From Flavobacteriales bacterium (GTDB taxonomy: Bacteria > Bacteroidota > Bacteroidia > Flavobacteriales > UBA7312), in contig PKDP01000141.1 in NCBI GenBank assembly GCA_002862585.1, positions 1 through 13,388 on the forward strand: a stretch of 13,388 nucleotides of DNA, in the 5' to 3' direction. Numbering within the stretch: the first letter of the stretch is position 1; each line of letters starts with the position of its first letter. The notes beneath the pieces are model-generated. The model was not told the DNA's origin, ran no database searches, and saw only the letters and a list, made by a program, of their open reading frames with translations. The position numbers and the translations under genes were made by a program. Positions 1-6,369 of this stretch are shown one piece after another.

Positions 1-126
1 GAAGCCCCTATCGCGCATTAAAGCATCAATAGAAGCATCTCTGCCTCTAAACAACCTATATGCTTCTGCTGGGTCAATGGAGTTGCGTGGTGCGAATAGA
101 TATTTAACTAATTTTTTTGACATCAT
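1..126 (-). pseudogene. C-terminal fragment of an M3-family metallopeptidase (Dcp/oligopeptidase type), runs off the window
   Basis: Read on the minus strand from about 126 down to 1, a continuous frame encodes the end of an M3 zinc peptidase. The stretch DPAEAYRLFRGRD followed by ASIDALMRDRGF fits the conserved C-terminal tail of peptidyl-dipeptidase Dcp-like proteins, where this helical segment closes the substrate channel. The HExxH catalytic region and everything else N-terminal are absent. The same frame is closed upstream by a stop at 154-156, and the only ATGs are at 121-126. It therefore cannot be an intact gene inside the window; the last few residues lie beyond position 1. It is joined directly, in another frame, to the start of a PLP-enzyme gene (104-361). 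I am fairly sure of the family from the tail motif, but only about 34-40 residues support it. Confidence 0.6.
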
Positions 127-361
127 GAGCAGCTTCAGTATTTTCCATCTGAGCTATAGCTTCTGCTAAATAGCCTGTACTAGGATTCATATGTCTTGAG
201 TAGAGATAGCATCCTTCACGTTCTCCGCCGAATACCATTTCCATAGTATTACCGGCCATGTATGTGAAGGTTGAAGAGTCAGCAATCGATGGATTTACTC
301 CACCATATTCTCCAAAGTATTGTATGTCTTGTATCCTATTGGCTGGTTTGTGTTTCTTCAT
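104..361 (-). pseudogene. Truncated Cys/Met-metabolism PLP-dependent enzyme (cystathionine gamma-synthase/lyase-like), N-terminus only
   Basis: The 85-residue product matches the start of a trans-sulfuration-family enzyme common in Bacteroidota. It has FGEYGGVNPSIADSSTFTY, then EGCYLYSRHMNPS (the equivalent of the family's YSR-NPT substrate/PLP-binding segment), then LAEAIAQMENTEAA. A full-length enzyme is about 400 residues, with the PLP lysine in the second half; here homology stops after TEAA (near 128) and a TAA follows at 104-106. The sequence beyond is the tail of an unrelated M3 peptidase in another frame. The gene starts 9 nt after the wzc stop, so it could be the last gene of that transcript. 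Without the catalytic lysine the product cannot be an active enzyme. Either a deletion joined two genes or the assembly is chimeric here. Confidence 0.7.
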
Positions 362-370
362 GTTGCTAAG

Positions 371-2794
371 TTAACTTTTTTTCCACCATTTTTTTGTTGG
401 TGAATCATTCTTTGAATCGTCATAATAACCGTATCCATATGTGTCTCCATAACCGTAACCATATCCATGTGATGATTTGTCGGTAGAAATGCCGTTGATG
501 ATGAGGTTTACTTTTGGTATATTATTGTTAGTTACCATTTCATCAAAATTCTTCACCATTTCTTTGGTAGTATAGTTCTGTCTTACCACATAAATATTAA
601 TGTCAGAATGTTCCATTAAGATAAGACCATCTGTAACTAAGCCAATAGGAGGGGTGTCAATGATTATATATTTATACTCTTTTTTAAGTTCATTTATAAA
701 ACTTCCCATCTTTTCGGTATTCAAAAGTTCTGAAGGATTAGGTGGTATTGGTCCTGATAGAATAATGTCTAAATTCTCAAATTGAGTTTTATTAATAATT
801 TCCTCTTTAGTTTTTTGATTACTTAAATATGAGCTTAATCCAACGGTGTTTTCTAAATTGAAATCGTCAAAAATCTTAGGTTTTCTCATATCAGCTCCAA
901 TGAGGATAGTTTTTTCTCCAGTTAAACTGATGATTGATGAAAGATTCATTGAGATAAATGTTTTTCCTTCACTACTAACACTTGATGTTAGACAAATTAC
1001 TTTTTCAGTTTTTTCTGAAGCTAAATACTGAATATTTGTCCTTATAGCTCTAAATGATTCTGCTATAGCCGACTTAGGACTATTGATATTAATTAGATTA
1101 TTGCCACTTTTATTAGTCATTACTTTACCTATAACAGGAACATCAGTAATCTGATCTACATCTTTTTTATCAATTATTTTATCATTTAAAATGTAGTAAA
1201 GGGTAATACTAATTATTGGAATAAATATACCTAAGAATAATGTGAAAAGGTAAACAACTAATACGTTGGGTTTTACGGGTTCATTTGACATGAGTCTTGG
1301 GTTATCTATAATTTTATGATCAGAAACATTACTGGCTTTAGTAATAGATGCTTCTGCTCTTTTTTCTAGTAGGTAATTATAGATGATTTCATTCAAATTA
1401 AATTTTCGTTGAATGTTTAATAAAATTCTTTCCTTACTTGGGAGCTTATTTATTTCAATTTCTATTTGAGCAATTCTCTTTTCAATATCAGTTAATGAGA
1501 TTTCTGAATTAGAGATAATGTTTTCAATATTTTCATTTAGAATATTTTTTGTGCTTTGTATTTGATTTTGAATAGATTGCACAATTGGGTGTTCACTTCT
1601 TGAGTTAATGCTTGCTGCTTCTAGTTGTGAATATAAGCTAGTAAGTTCACTGATTAATTGATTTAAAAGCGGGTCATTGATTCCCATAGCTGAAGGGGCA
1701 ACTATATTATCAATATTATTATTTTCAGTTAGATAATCTTGAACAGATAGGTAATATTTATTATTTAATTCAAGGATGGCTTTTTCTTCTTCTAATTTTT
1801 CTATTTGATAAAAAGTACCATATTCTTCTTTAGATAACTGAATCTTTGGATTTGACTGCTTGAAGTTTTCTAAGTCGTTTTCAACTTTGTTCAATGAATC
1901 AGATGTTGAAGTGAGTTGGTCATTAATGAAGAAAATAGTATTCGATGCAATTAAGTTTTTTTCATTTAGACCAATTTGAAGGTAATTATAATTAAATCTA
2001 TCCAAAAAATCATTGATTTTTTTGGGATTTGAACCTTCGTGTGTAATTCTTAATATTGAGGATTCTTTGTCAGTTTCAATGACATTTATCTTTTTCATAA
2101 ATGTTTGTGTGAGGTCATTGTAGTTATTAACTACAAAATAATAGGTGTCCCACTCGTCATCTAAAAATAAACTTAAGTCATTTTTTTCTATTCTAAATTC
2201 AAAGAAATCAGTTGATATATGCTCTCCAAATTTATGAGTTTCATTGTATTCAAAATCATACTCGTCATTTGACAAATAGCTTTCTGAGTTCAAATCAAAT
2301 AGTTTTGCGTCTTCACAATCTACTTCTATTTGAAATTCATTTTCAGAAATAATTTTAACGTTAAACTTTTGATCAATTAATAATGGAGTGTTATTTACAA
2401 GATTAACAGTGAAAGGAGATTTATCATAAATATCTTTTGAAACTAAATTTCCAGAGTGAAAATAACTGATTCTAAAACTTAAATCTTGTAGTGTCTTATT
2501 GGTTAGTGAAAATGAATTAAGGATACCTATTTCATTTTTAATGTTTTTTTGTCCTCCAAATAAATCAATTCCCCCAAATAAATCTTCTGAGCCTAGACTA
2601 GAATTGCTGTCTTCTTTTATTAAAATAGTTGTTGATGACTTATAAATTTTAGTAGAGTATCTATTGTATAAAAAACCAATCATCAGGAAAATGACAATAG
2701 ATAAAGCTGTTTGTCTCCAGAATACTAATAACCTATCAAATAGAACCTTAAGTTCAATTTTTTCGCTTTGAGAGGATGAGTCTAAATTATTCAT
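371..2794 (-). CDS. Wzc-type polysaccharide biosynthesis tyrosine autokinase (chain-length determinant plus BY-kinase)
   Basis: This inner-membrane protein controls chain length and export of capsule or exopolysaccharide through cycles of tyrosine autophosphorylation, working with a Wza-type outer-membrane channel. The 807 residues show a Wzz-like N-terminus with a membrane helix at about 30-45 and a long periplasmic region with coiled-coil character (about 290-450). A GNVR-like segment follows (about 451-484), then the usual proline-containing motif and a second membrane helix (about 511-536). The cytosolic kinase has Walker A SSVSSEGKT (604-612), Walker A' ILIGADMRKP (630-639) and Walker B IIIDTPP (710-716). 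It ends in a glycine/tyrosine cluster with seven tyrosines between 778 and 791, the expected phosphorylation tail. The first aspartate of the A' motif is glycine, a variation I believe is common in Bacteroidota homologues. The gene lies 7 nt after wza and is surely co-transcribed. No cognate tyrosine phosphatase or glycosyltransferases are in the window. Confidence 0.93.
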   Translation of the reverse strand: MNNLDSSSQSEKIELKVLFDRLLVFWRQTALSIVIFLMIGFLYNRYSTKIYKSSTTILIKEDSNSSLGSEDLFGGIDLFGGQKNIKNEIGILNSFSLTNKTLQDLSFRISYFHSGNLVSKDIYDKSPFTVNLVNNTPLLIDQKFNVKIISENEFQIEVDCEDAKLFDLNSESYLSNDEYDFEYNETHKFGEHISTDFFEFRIEKNDLSLFLDDEWDTYYFVVNNYNDLTQTFMKKINVIETDKESSILRITHEGSNPKKINDFLDRFNYNYLQIGLNEKNLIASNTIFFINDQLTSTSDSLNKVENDLENFKQSNPKIQLSKEEYGTFYQIEKLEEEKAILELNNKYYLSVQDYLTENNNIDNIVAPSAMGINDPLLNQLISELTSLYSQLEAASINSRSEHPIVQSIQNQIQSTKNILNENIENIISNSEISLTDIEKRIAQIEIEINKLPSKERILLNIQRKFNLNEIIYNYLLEKRAEASITKASNVSDHKIIDNPRLMSNEPVKPNVLVVYLFTLFLGIFIPIISITLYYILNDKIIDKKDVDQITDVPVIGKVMTNKSGNNLININSPKSAIAESFRAIRTNIQYLASEKTEKVICLTSSVSSEGKTFISMNLSSIISLTGEKTILIGADMRKPKIFDDFNLENTVGLSSYLSNQKTKEEIINKTQFENLDIILSGPIPPNPSELLNTEKMGSFINELKKEYKYIIIDTPPIGLVTDGLILMEHSDINIYVVRQNYTTKEMVKNFDEMVTNNNIPKVNLIINGISTDKSSHGYGYGYGDTYGYGYYDDSKNDSPTKKWWKKS

Positions 2795-2801
2795 AATAAA
2801 T

Positions 2802-3551
2802 TTAGTTAGAATTTAAGATTCCGAATACAATGTTAGCAATAAGTGCAATACTAGAAATTGCCGAAATATAAATTTGAGCATTTGAGCTTCTAAGTTTAAC
2901 GTTTTTTAAAGGCTCGACATACAAAACGTCATTTGCCTTTAAAATAAAGTTTTCGGAGTATAAGGTTTCAGTCTTGGTGAGGTCAATATATATTATTTGA
3001 TTATCCCTAATAAGTTTAATTTTTTTACGATTAGCATAATCCGTTAAATCACCAGATAAACCTAGAGCTTCCAATATTGTTATGTCGTCTTTGAATACGG
3101 TGTAGGTGCCTGCAGTGTTAACTTCTCCCAACACAGTGATTTCAAAATTAATGTGTTTAACAATTACAGTTGAATTAACTAGGTAATTATCTGCTTTTAG
3201 TTGAATTTTATTTTTTGCTTCTTCAATGGTAAGTCCATTGATTAAAATTTTACCAAGTGTTGGGATTTCAATAAAACCTTGACTGTCAATAGTAAAACCG
3301 TTAAGAAATAGATTTGCAGAAGTTGTTTGAGAATTATTTGCGTTAGTTTCTAGGTTGAATATGTCAAAGGATTCTTTTTGAACACCAATAATTTTTACAT
3401 GAAGAATATCTCCTGATTGTAGCTTGTGTTTTTGATATTCAGAAACTGAAATTTGATCGTTCTCAACTTGTTTTTCAAACAAAACAATATTACTCATGGG
3501 TGAGCATGACGCTAAAAAAATAGTTGCTAATGCAAAATAAAGAGATTTCAT
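2802..3551 (-). CDS. Wza-type polysaccharide export lipoprotein (Poly_export and SLBB domains)
   Basis: This 249-residue protein should form the outer-membrane export channel for a capsular or exopolysaccharide. It starts with a lipoprotein signal peptide ending in the lipobox LASC, giving lipidated Cys16. A Poly_export domain follows (about 44-135, starting KLQSGDILHVKI), then an SLBB domain (about 136-212, with ITVLGEVNTAGTY and ILEALGLSGDL). A hydrophobic C-terminal segment (about 226-245) is probably the transmembrane helix of the oligomeric barrel. It is shorter than the roughly 380-residue E. coli Wza and has one clear SLBB, as is usual for Bacteroidota. wzc follows after 7 nt. A promoter-like TAACTTTG lies 27-34 nt upstream of the ATG, so wza-wzc can probably be transcribed separately from the upstream maf cluster. 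Confidence 0.9.
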   Translation of the reverse strand: MKSLYFALATIFLASCSPMSNIVLFEKQVENDQISVSEYQKHKLQSGDILHVKIIGVQKESFDIFNLETNANNSQTTSANLFLNGFTIDSQGFIEIPTLGKILINGLTIEEAKNKIQLKADNYLVNSTVIVKHINFEITVLGEVNTAGTYTVFKDDITILEALGLSGDLTDYANRKKIKLIRDNQIIYIDLTKTETLYSENFILKANDVLYVEPLKNVKLRSSNAQIYISAISSIALIANIVFGILNSN

Positions 3552-3577
3552 AAGTTGCTCTTGTTTTTGGTGTATTG

Positions 3578-3585
3578 CAAAGTTA
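3578..3585 (-). promoter_or_regulatory. Putative -7 promoter element for wza-wzc
   Basis: The minus strand reads TAACTTTGC here, an exact fit to the Bacteroidota -7 consensus TAnnTTTG. It occupies the start of the 34-nt gap after the maf stop codon and would give a leader of roughly 23 nt before the wza ATG. No good TTG (-33) element is visible at the usual distance, so the promoter is supported by one element and by position only. Confidence 0.5.
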
Positions 3586-4158
3586 CTAAAGTTTTATCAG
3601 AAAACTATAAAGTCTAGCAAGAGGAAAGCCGACAACATTATAATAGTCGCCCTTTATTTCTTTAATGCCTATTTTTCCAATCCATTCTTGTATTCCATAT
3701 CCTCCTGCTTTATCAAAAGGTTGGTAGTTATCGATATAAAAATCTATTTCCTTTGTTGTTAATGACTTAAAATAAACTTCAGTTTTCTCTGAAAAGGATA
3801 TTTTATTTTCAGATGAATTGATGCAAACACCAGTTACCACTTCATGTTTATTGTCAGATAAGAGCGTTAGCATTTTTTGTGCCTCTATTTTGTCTTTGGG
3901 TTTATTAAGTATTATACCATTACAAATTACTACTGTGTCAGCAGTGATAAAGATTTCATTGTGTTTGGGTTCAAAAGCATTCGCTTTTTTTGTTGCCAGG
4001 AATTCTGCAACCTCGTAAATATCTATTGATGACGGGAAATCCTCATTTGTATCTTTTAGTTTGATTTCAAATGAAATACCAAGAGATTCGAGTAACTCCT
4101 TTCGTCTTGGTGATTTTGAGGCTAAAAAGACAGATTTAGAATGAAGATTTTTTAACAT
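3586..4158 (-). CDS. maf: Maf-family nucleoside triphosphate pyrophosphatase (dTTP/UTP type)
   Basis: The 190-residue protein belongs to the Maf family, cytosolic enzymes that hydrolyse nucleoside triphosphates, often modified or non-canonical ones, to the monophosphate and pyrophosphate. It carries the N-terminal signature LASKSPRRKELLESLG (12-27), the catalytic aspartate in TADTVV (72-77) and HEVVTGV (105-111). The motif DKAGGYGIQ (149-157) and the tail GDYYNVVGFPLARL (170-183) are typical of the YhdE-like dTTP/UTP-specific subgroup rather than the 7-methyl-GTP subgroup. Length is normal for the family. The start lies only 3 nt after the stop of the prenyltransferase gene, so it is translated from the same transcript. 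Specificity is inferred from motif resemblance, not proven. Confidence 0.9.
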   Translation of the reverse strand: MLKNLHSKSVFLASKSPRRKELLESLGISFEIKLKDTNEDFPSSIDIYEVAEFLATKKANAFEPKHNEIFITADTVVICNGIILNKPKDKIEAQKMLTLLSDNKHEVVTGVCINSSENKISFSEKTEVYFKSLTTKEIDFYIDNYQPFDKAGGYGIQEWIGKIGIKEIKGDYYNVVGFPLARLYSFLIKL

Positions 4159-4161
4159 TTT

Positions 4162-5067
4162 CTAGAATAGAAGTGTGAACACCAGAATTGACAATGTACC
4201 AGTCAGCATTATTAATTTTATAAGTTGACTTAGCTGATGATATGTTTTCTTATCGTTTGCAGTTCTAAGTTTTATAAAGAAATATACTAGAGGCAATTCA
4301 ATACTTAACAACACATAAATTGCGGCATACGGTTCGTCGTATGTTATTTGCAAATAACTTATCCATCCAATACTAGCAATTAGAAATACACTAATAGTCT
4401 TCACAGTGATTTTTGCAGATTTAGCAGAAACTATTGCAAAAGTGTTGTAACCCATTTTACTGTCTCCAAATTGGTCTTCGAAATCTTTTATAATTTCTCT
4501 TATGAAGGTTGTTATAAATGCAAATATTGAATAAAAGCAAATGAGATAAAAAGCTTTTTCTCCATTGACTTCTGGGTTAGGTATAATGTCATACATAGGC
4601 ACTATAAATAGCGTTAAAGCTGCTAGTAAACTAATTATGATATTACCGCTTAGATAGGCTTTTTTCATATTAATGGAGTAAAACCACAAAGCTGTTGAGC
4701 TAAATAAATTGATAAAACCTAAATTAATTATACCAACTCTCCATCCTAAATAGAAGCCTAGAAAAACACCAATTCCACTAAAGACAAAATGCATCAAAAT
4801 TGCTTCTCGTCTTTTAATGGTGTTATCAATTATTACTTTTCTTTGATTAAGTCTATCTACTTGAGTATCGAAATAGTCATTTATAATATAGCCTGCTGCT
4901 GCAATAAATAATGTAGAAAGTACTAAATAAAAAAACTGTAAATCGCTCAAGCATCTTGAGTCCGTCATTGGAATTATGAGGGCATACCTAACAAGATACT
5001 GGCTAAGTGCAATGATTAATAAATTCTTAAATCTAATAAGTCTAAAAAAGTCTACTAGTTTTACCAT
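4162..5067 (-). CDS. UbiA-superfamily membrane prenyltransferase (geranylgeranylglycerol-phosphate geranylgeranyltransferase-like)
   Basis: This 301-residue protein is a polytopic inner-membrane enzyme with about eight or nine hydrophobic segments. The two aspartate-rich motifs of the UbiA superfamily, which bind prenyl diphosphate through magnesium, are both present: NDYFDTQVD (63-71) and KDFEDQFGD (194-202). The family attaches prenyl chains to aromatic or other acceptors. Bacteroidota proteins with this look are usually annotated as homologues of archaeal digeranylgeranylglyceryl-phosphate synthase, which would make ether lipids. The acceptor cannot be told from sequence, and no partner GGGP synthase or quinone-pathway gene is in the window. 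The gene overlaps the upstream phosphatase gene by 7 nt and is followed 3 nt later by maf, pointing to translational coupling. Family assignment is firm; substrate is open. Confidence 0.88.
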   Translation of the reverse strand: MVKLVDFFRLIRFKNLLIIALSQYLVRYALIIPMTDSRCLSDLQFFYLVLSTLFIAAAGYIINDYFDTQVDRLNQRKVIIDNTIKRREAILMHFVFSGIGVFLGFYLGWRVGIINLGFINLFSSTALWFYSINMKKAYLSGNIIISLLAALTLFIVPMYDIIPNPEVNGEKAFYLICFYSIFAFITTFIREIIKDFEDQFGDSKMGYNTFAIVSAKSAKITVKTISVFLIASIGWISYLQITYDEPYAAIYVLLSIELPLVYFFIKLRTANDKKTYHQLSQLIKLIMLTGTLSILVFTLLF

Positions 5068-5555
5068 TTTCCTTGTACTTTTAATGTTTGTTCAATAACA
5101 TCCCTTACGCAACCAGAGCCACCATTTTTGTGAGATATGTAATCGGCAATAGATTTAATTTCAGCAACTGCATCTTGTGGGCATGAGCCTAAACCAACTT
5201 CTTTCATCACTTCCCAGTCATTGATATCGTCACCCATAAACAGTATATTTTTTGTATCAATATTGTAAATGTGCTTAAAATCTTCCAAAGCATCTTTTTT
5301 ATCATCACACCCCAAATATACGTCATCAATCTTTAGGTGTTTAAAACGCTCAATTAAGCCTTTACTTTTTCCTCCAGAAATAATAGCAATTTTATAACCT
5401 TTTGATAGTGCGGTACTTATAGCCATGCCATCTTTAACATTCATGGTTCTTAATTGTTCTCCACTAGGATGAAGAAATATTTTACCATCTGTGAGTACGC
5501 CATCTACATCAAATATAAATGTGGTGATATGTTGTAGTTTTTCTTTATAATTCAT
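5061..5555 (-). CDS. KdsC-like HAD-superfamily phosphatase
   Basis: The 164-residue protein is a compact, capless HAD hydrolase of the KdsC type (3-deoxy-D-manno-octulosonate 8-phosphate phosphatase family), which acts as a tetramer. All four HAD motifs can be seen: FDVDGVLTDG (15-24, nucleophile Asp16 and acid/base Asp18), the serine of IISGG (58-62), a lysine near 86-87, and MGDDIND (107-113). The C-terminal loop NGGSGCVRDVIE (144-155) is the KdsC tail that inserts into the neighbouring subunit's active site. Its start overlaps the preceding DUF2520 gene by 4 nt (ATGA) and its end overlaps the UbiA gene by 7 nt. No kdsA, kdsB or kdsD is nearby, so a role in Kdo synthesis is possible, but a different sugar-phosphate or lipid-related phosphate substrate is equally open. 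Confidence 0.87.
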   Translation of the reverse strand: MNYKEKLQHITTFIFDVDGVLTDGKIFLHPSGEQLRTMNVKDGMAISTALSKGYKIAIISGGKSKGLIERFKHLKIDDVYLGCDDKKDALEDFKHIYNIDTKNILFMGDDINDWEVMKEVGLGSCPQDAVAEIKSIADYISHKNGGSGCVRDVIEQTLKVQGKW

Positions 5556-6298
5556 GAGTGTTTTTTAATACTATTGCTTAGCGTTTTATAAATAGCTTGT
5601 AAATCACTATTAGCTTCAAGAGCTGCAATGTGTTTTTTAATAGTCAATTTATCACCCCTTTGGGCAGGTCCTGTTTGTGCTTTTGATGGTGGTAAGGATT
5701 GGATTTTATTGGCTGTTTCTAAAATTAGTGGTTGCAATATTTCAAAAGGAATGGAATGTTCCTTGCATATATCTTCAGAAAAACGATACATGAGATTACT
5801 AAAATTACAAGCAATTACTGCGGCTATGTGCAACTGTCTTCTTTGTTTACTATCTAGCCTATAAACTTTATTAGTAATAGAATTAGCCAGTTTACTTAAA
5901 AGTTCATAAAAAGAAGAATCATTCGACTCAATGCATATTGGAACGCTTTCAAAATCTATATTGCTAGTCTTTGAAAAGGTTTGAAGTGGATAAAAAACAC
6001 CGACCTTGCTCTTAGTTAAACAGTCTAAATCTTTAGTGCCAGAAGTGTGAACTTTTGGGAAGTTAATGTGTTTTTCAATTTCTTCAATAGCGTCATCCTT
6101 AACAGCTATTATTGCTAGCTCTGATTTGATGATATTATTTAAATCAGTAGTAAATGGGCAATCTAATTGATTCGCTAGATGAGTAGCAGATTTTTCAGTA
6201 CGACTAAATACTTGAACAATTTCATGATCAGCATGTTGTAAAGCACGGCTGAGATGTGTAGCTAAATTCCCTGCACCAATCATTGTTATTTTAGTCAT
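5552..6298 (-). CDS. Rossmann-fold and DUF2520 domain protein (putative NAD(P)-dependent oxidoreductase)
   Basis: The 248-residue product has an N-terminal NAD(P)-binding Rossmann fold with the glycine signature MIGAGNLATHL (6-16), and FSRT at 31-34 where the phosphate-binding loop after the second strand is expected. The middle has HTSGT (84-88) and FYPLQTFSK (102-110). The helical DUF2520 C-terminal domain includes HIAAVIACNFSNLMY (157-171) and the strongly conserved QTGPAQRGD (208-216). The fold resembles ketopantoate reductase-like and F420-dependent reductase-like dehydrogenases, but no substrate is known. I chose the ATG at 6298: the upstream TTG at 6334 would put the start inside the divergent promoter and add residues before the Rossmann strand. 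It is the first gene of the minus-strand series and overlaps the HAD phosphatase gene by 4 nt. Confidence 0.85.
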   Translation of the reverse strand: MTKITMIGAGNLATHLSRALQHADHEIVQVFSRTEKSATHLANQLDCPFTTDLNNIIKSELAIIAVKDDAIEEIEKHINFPKVHTSGTKDLDCLTKSKVGVFYPLQTFSKTSNIDFESVPICIESNDSSFYELLSKLANSITNKVYRLDSKQRRQLHIAAVIACNFSNLMYRFSEDICKEHSIPFEILQPLILETANKIQSLPPSKAQTGPAQRGDKLTIKKHIAALEANSDLQAIYKTLSNSIKKHS

Positions 6299-6331
6299 GC
6301 CGAAATATACTTTTTTTAGATTCAAAAAGCA

Positions 6332-6339
6332 CAAAATTA
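6332..6339 (-). promoter_or_regulatory. Putative -7 promoter element for the DUF2520-kdsC-like-ubiA-maf series
   Basis: The minus strand reads TAATTTTG, matching TAnnTTTG. It would start transcription around 6325-6328 and leave a leader of roughly 27-30 nt before the ATG at 6298. No clear TTG -33 box is present near 6359-6362. Confidence 0.5.
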
Positions 6340-6341
6340 AG

Positions 6342-6349
6342 TAATTTTG
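6342..6349 (+). promoter_or_regulatory. Putative -7 promoter element for ccsBA-gpx-bshB1
   Basis: The plus strand reads TAATTTTG, matching TAnnTTTG. It lies 20 nt before the ccsBA ATG, implying a leader of about 15 nt. The expected -33 region (near 6316-6323) has only T-rich sequence and no TTG. It mirrors the minus-strand element with 2 nt between them. Confidence 0.5.
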
Positions 6350-6369
6350 TACTTCCTAAATTAAACCTA

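Larger units (their letters stand above)
6327..6354. repeat. 28-bp imperfect palindrome between divergent genes
   Basis: Two 13-nt arms (6327-6339 and 6342-6354) are inverted copies around a 2-nt centre (AG), with one mismatch (6330/6351). The inner 9-nt arms, ACAAAATTA and TAATTTTGT, are perfect. It sits in the 71-nt gap between the DUF2520 gene and ccsBA and contains the -7 elements of both directions. It could be a protein-binding operator, or simply two promoter elements placed symmetrically. Confidence 0.75.

Noticed and set aside
420..470. Tandem repeat DNA at the Wzc C-terminus as a mobile or satellite repeat
   Set aside because: The short repeats encode the Gly-Tyr tail normal for tyrosine autokinases and are part of the gene.
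971..1000. Loss of Walker A function in Wzc because the usual glycine is serine (SSEGKT)
   Set aside because: The GK[ST] core is intact, and E. coli Wzc, from memory, also has serine at this position, so kinase function is not in doubt.
5628..5864. Plus-strand open frame of 78 codons within the DUF2520 gene
   Set aside because: It overlaps a well-supported gene on the other strand and has no family motif; the same applies to other antisense frames in wzc, maf, ccsBA, gpx and copA.
6299..6334. TTG start adding 12 residues to the DUF2520 protein
   Set aside because: It would place the start inside the divergent promoter palindrome and add residues before the Rossmann strand; the ATG at 6298 fits the family start.
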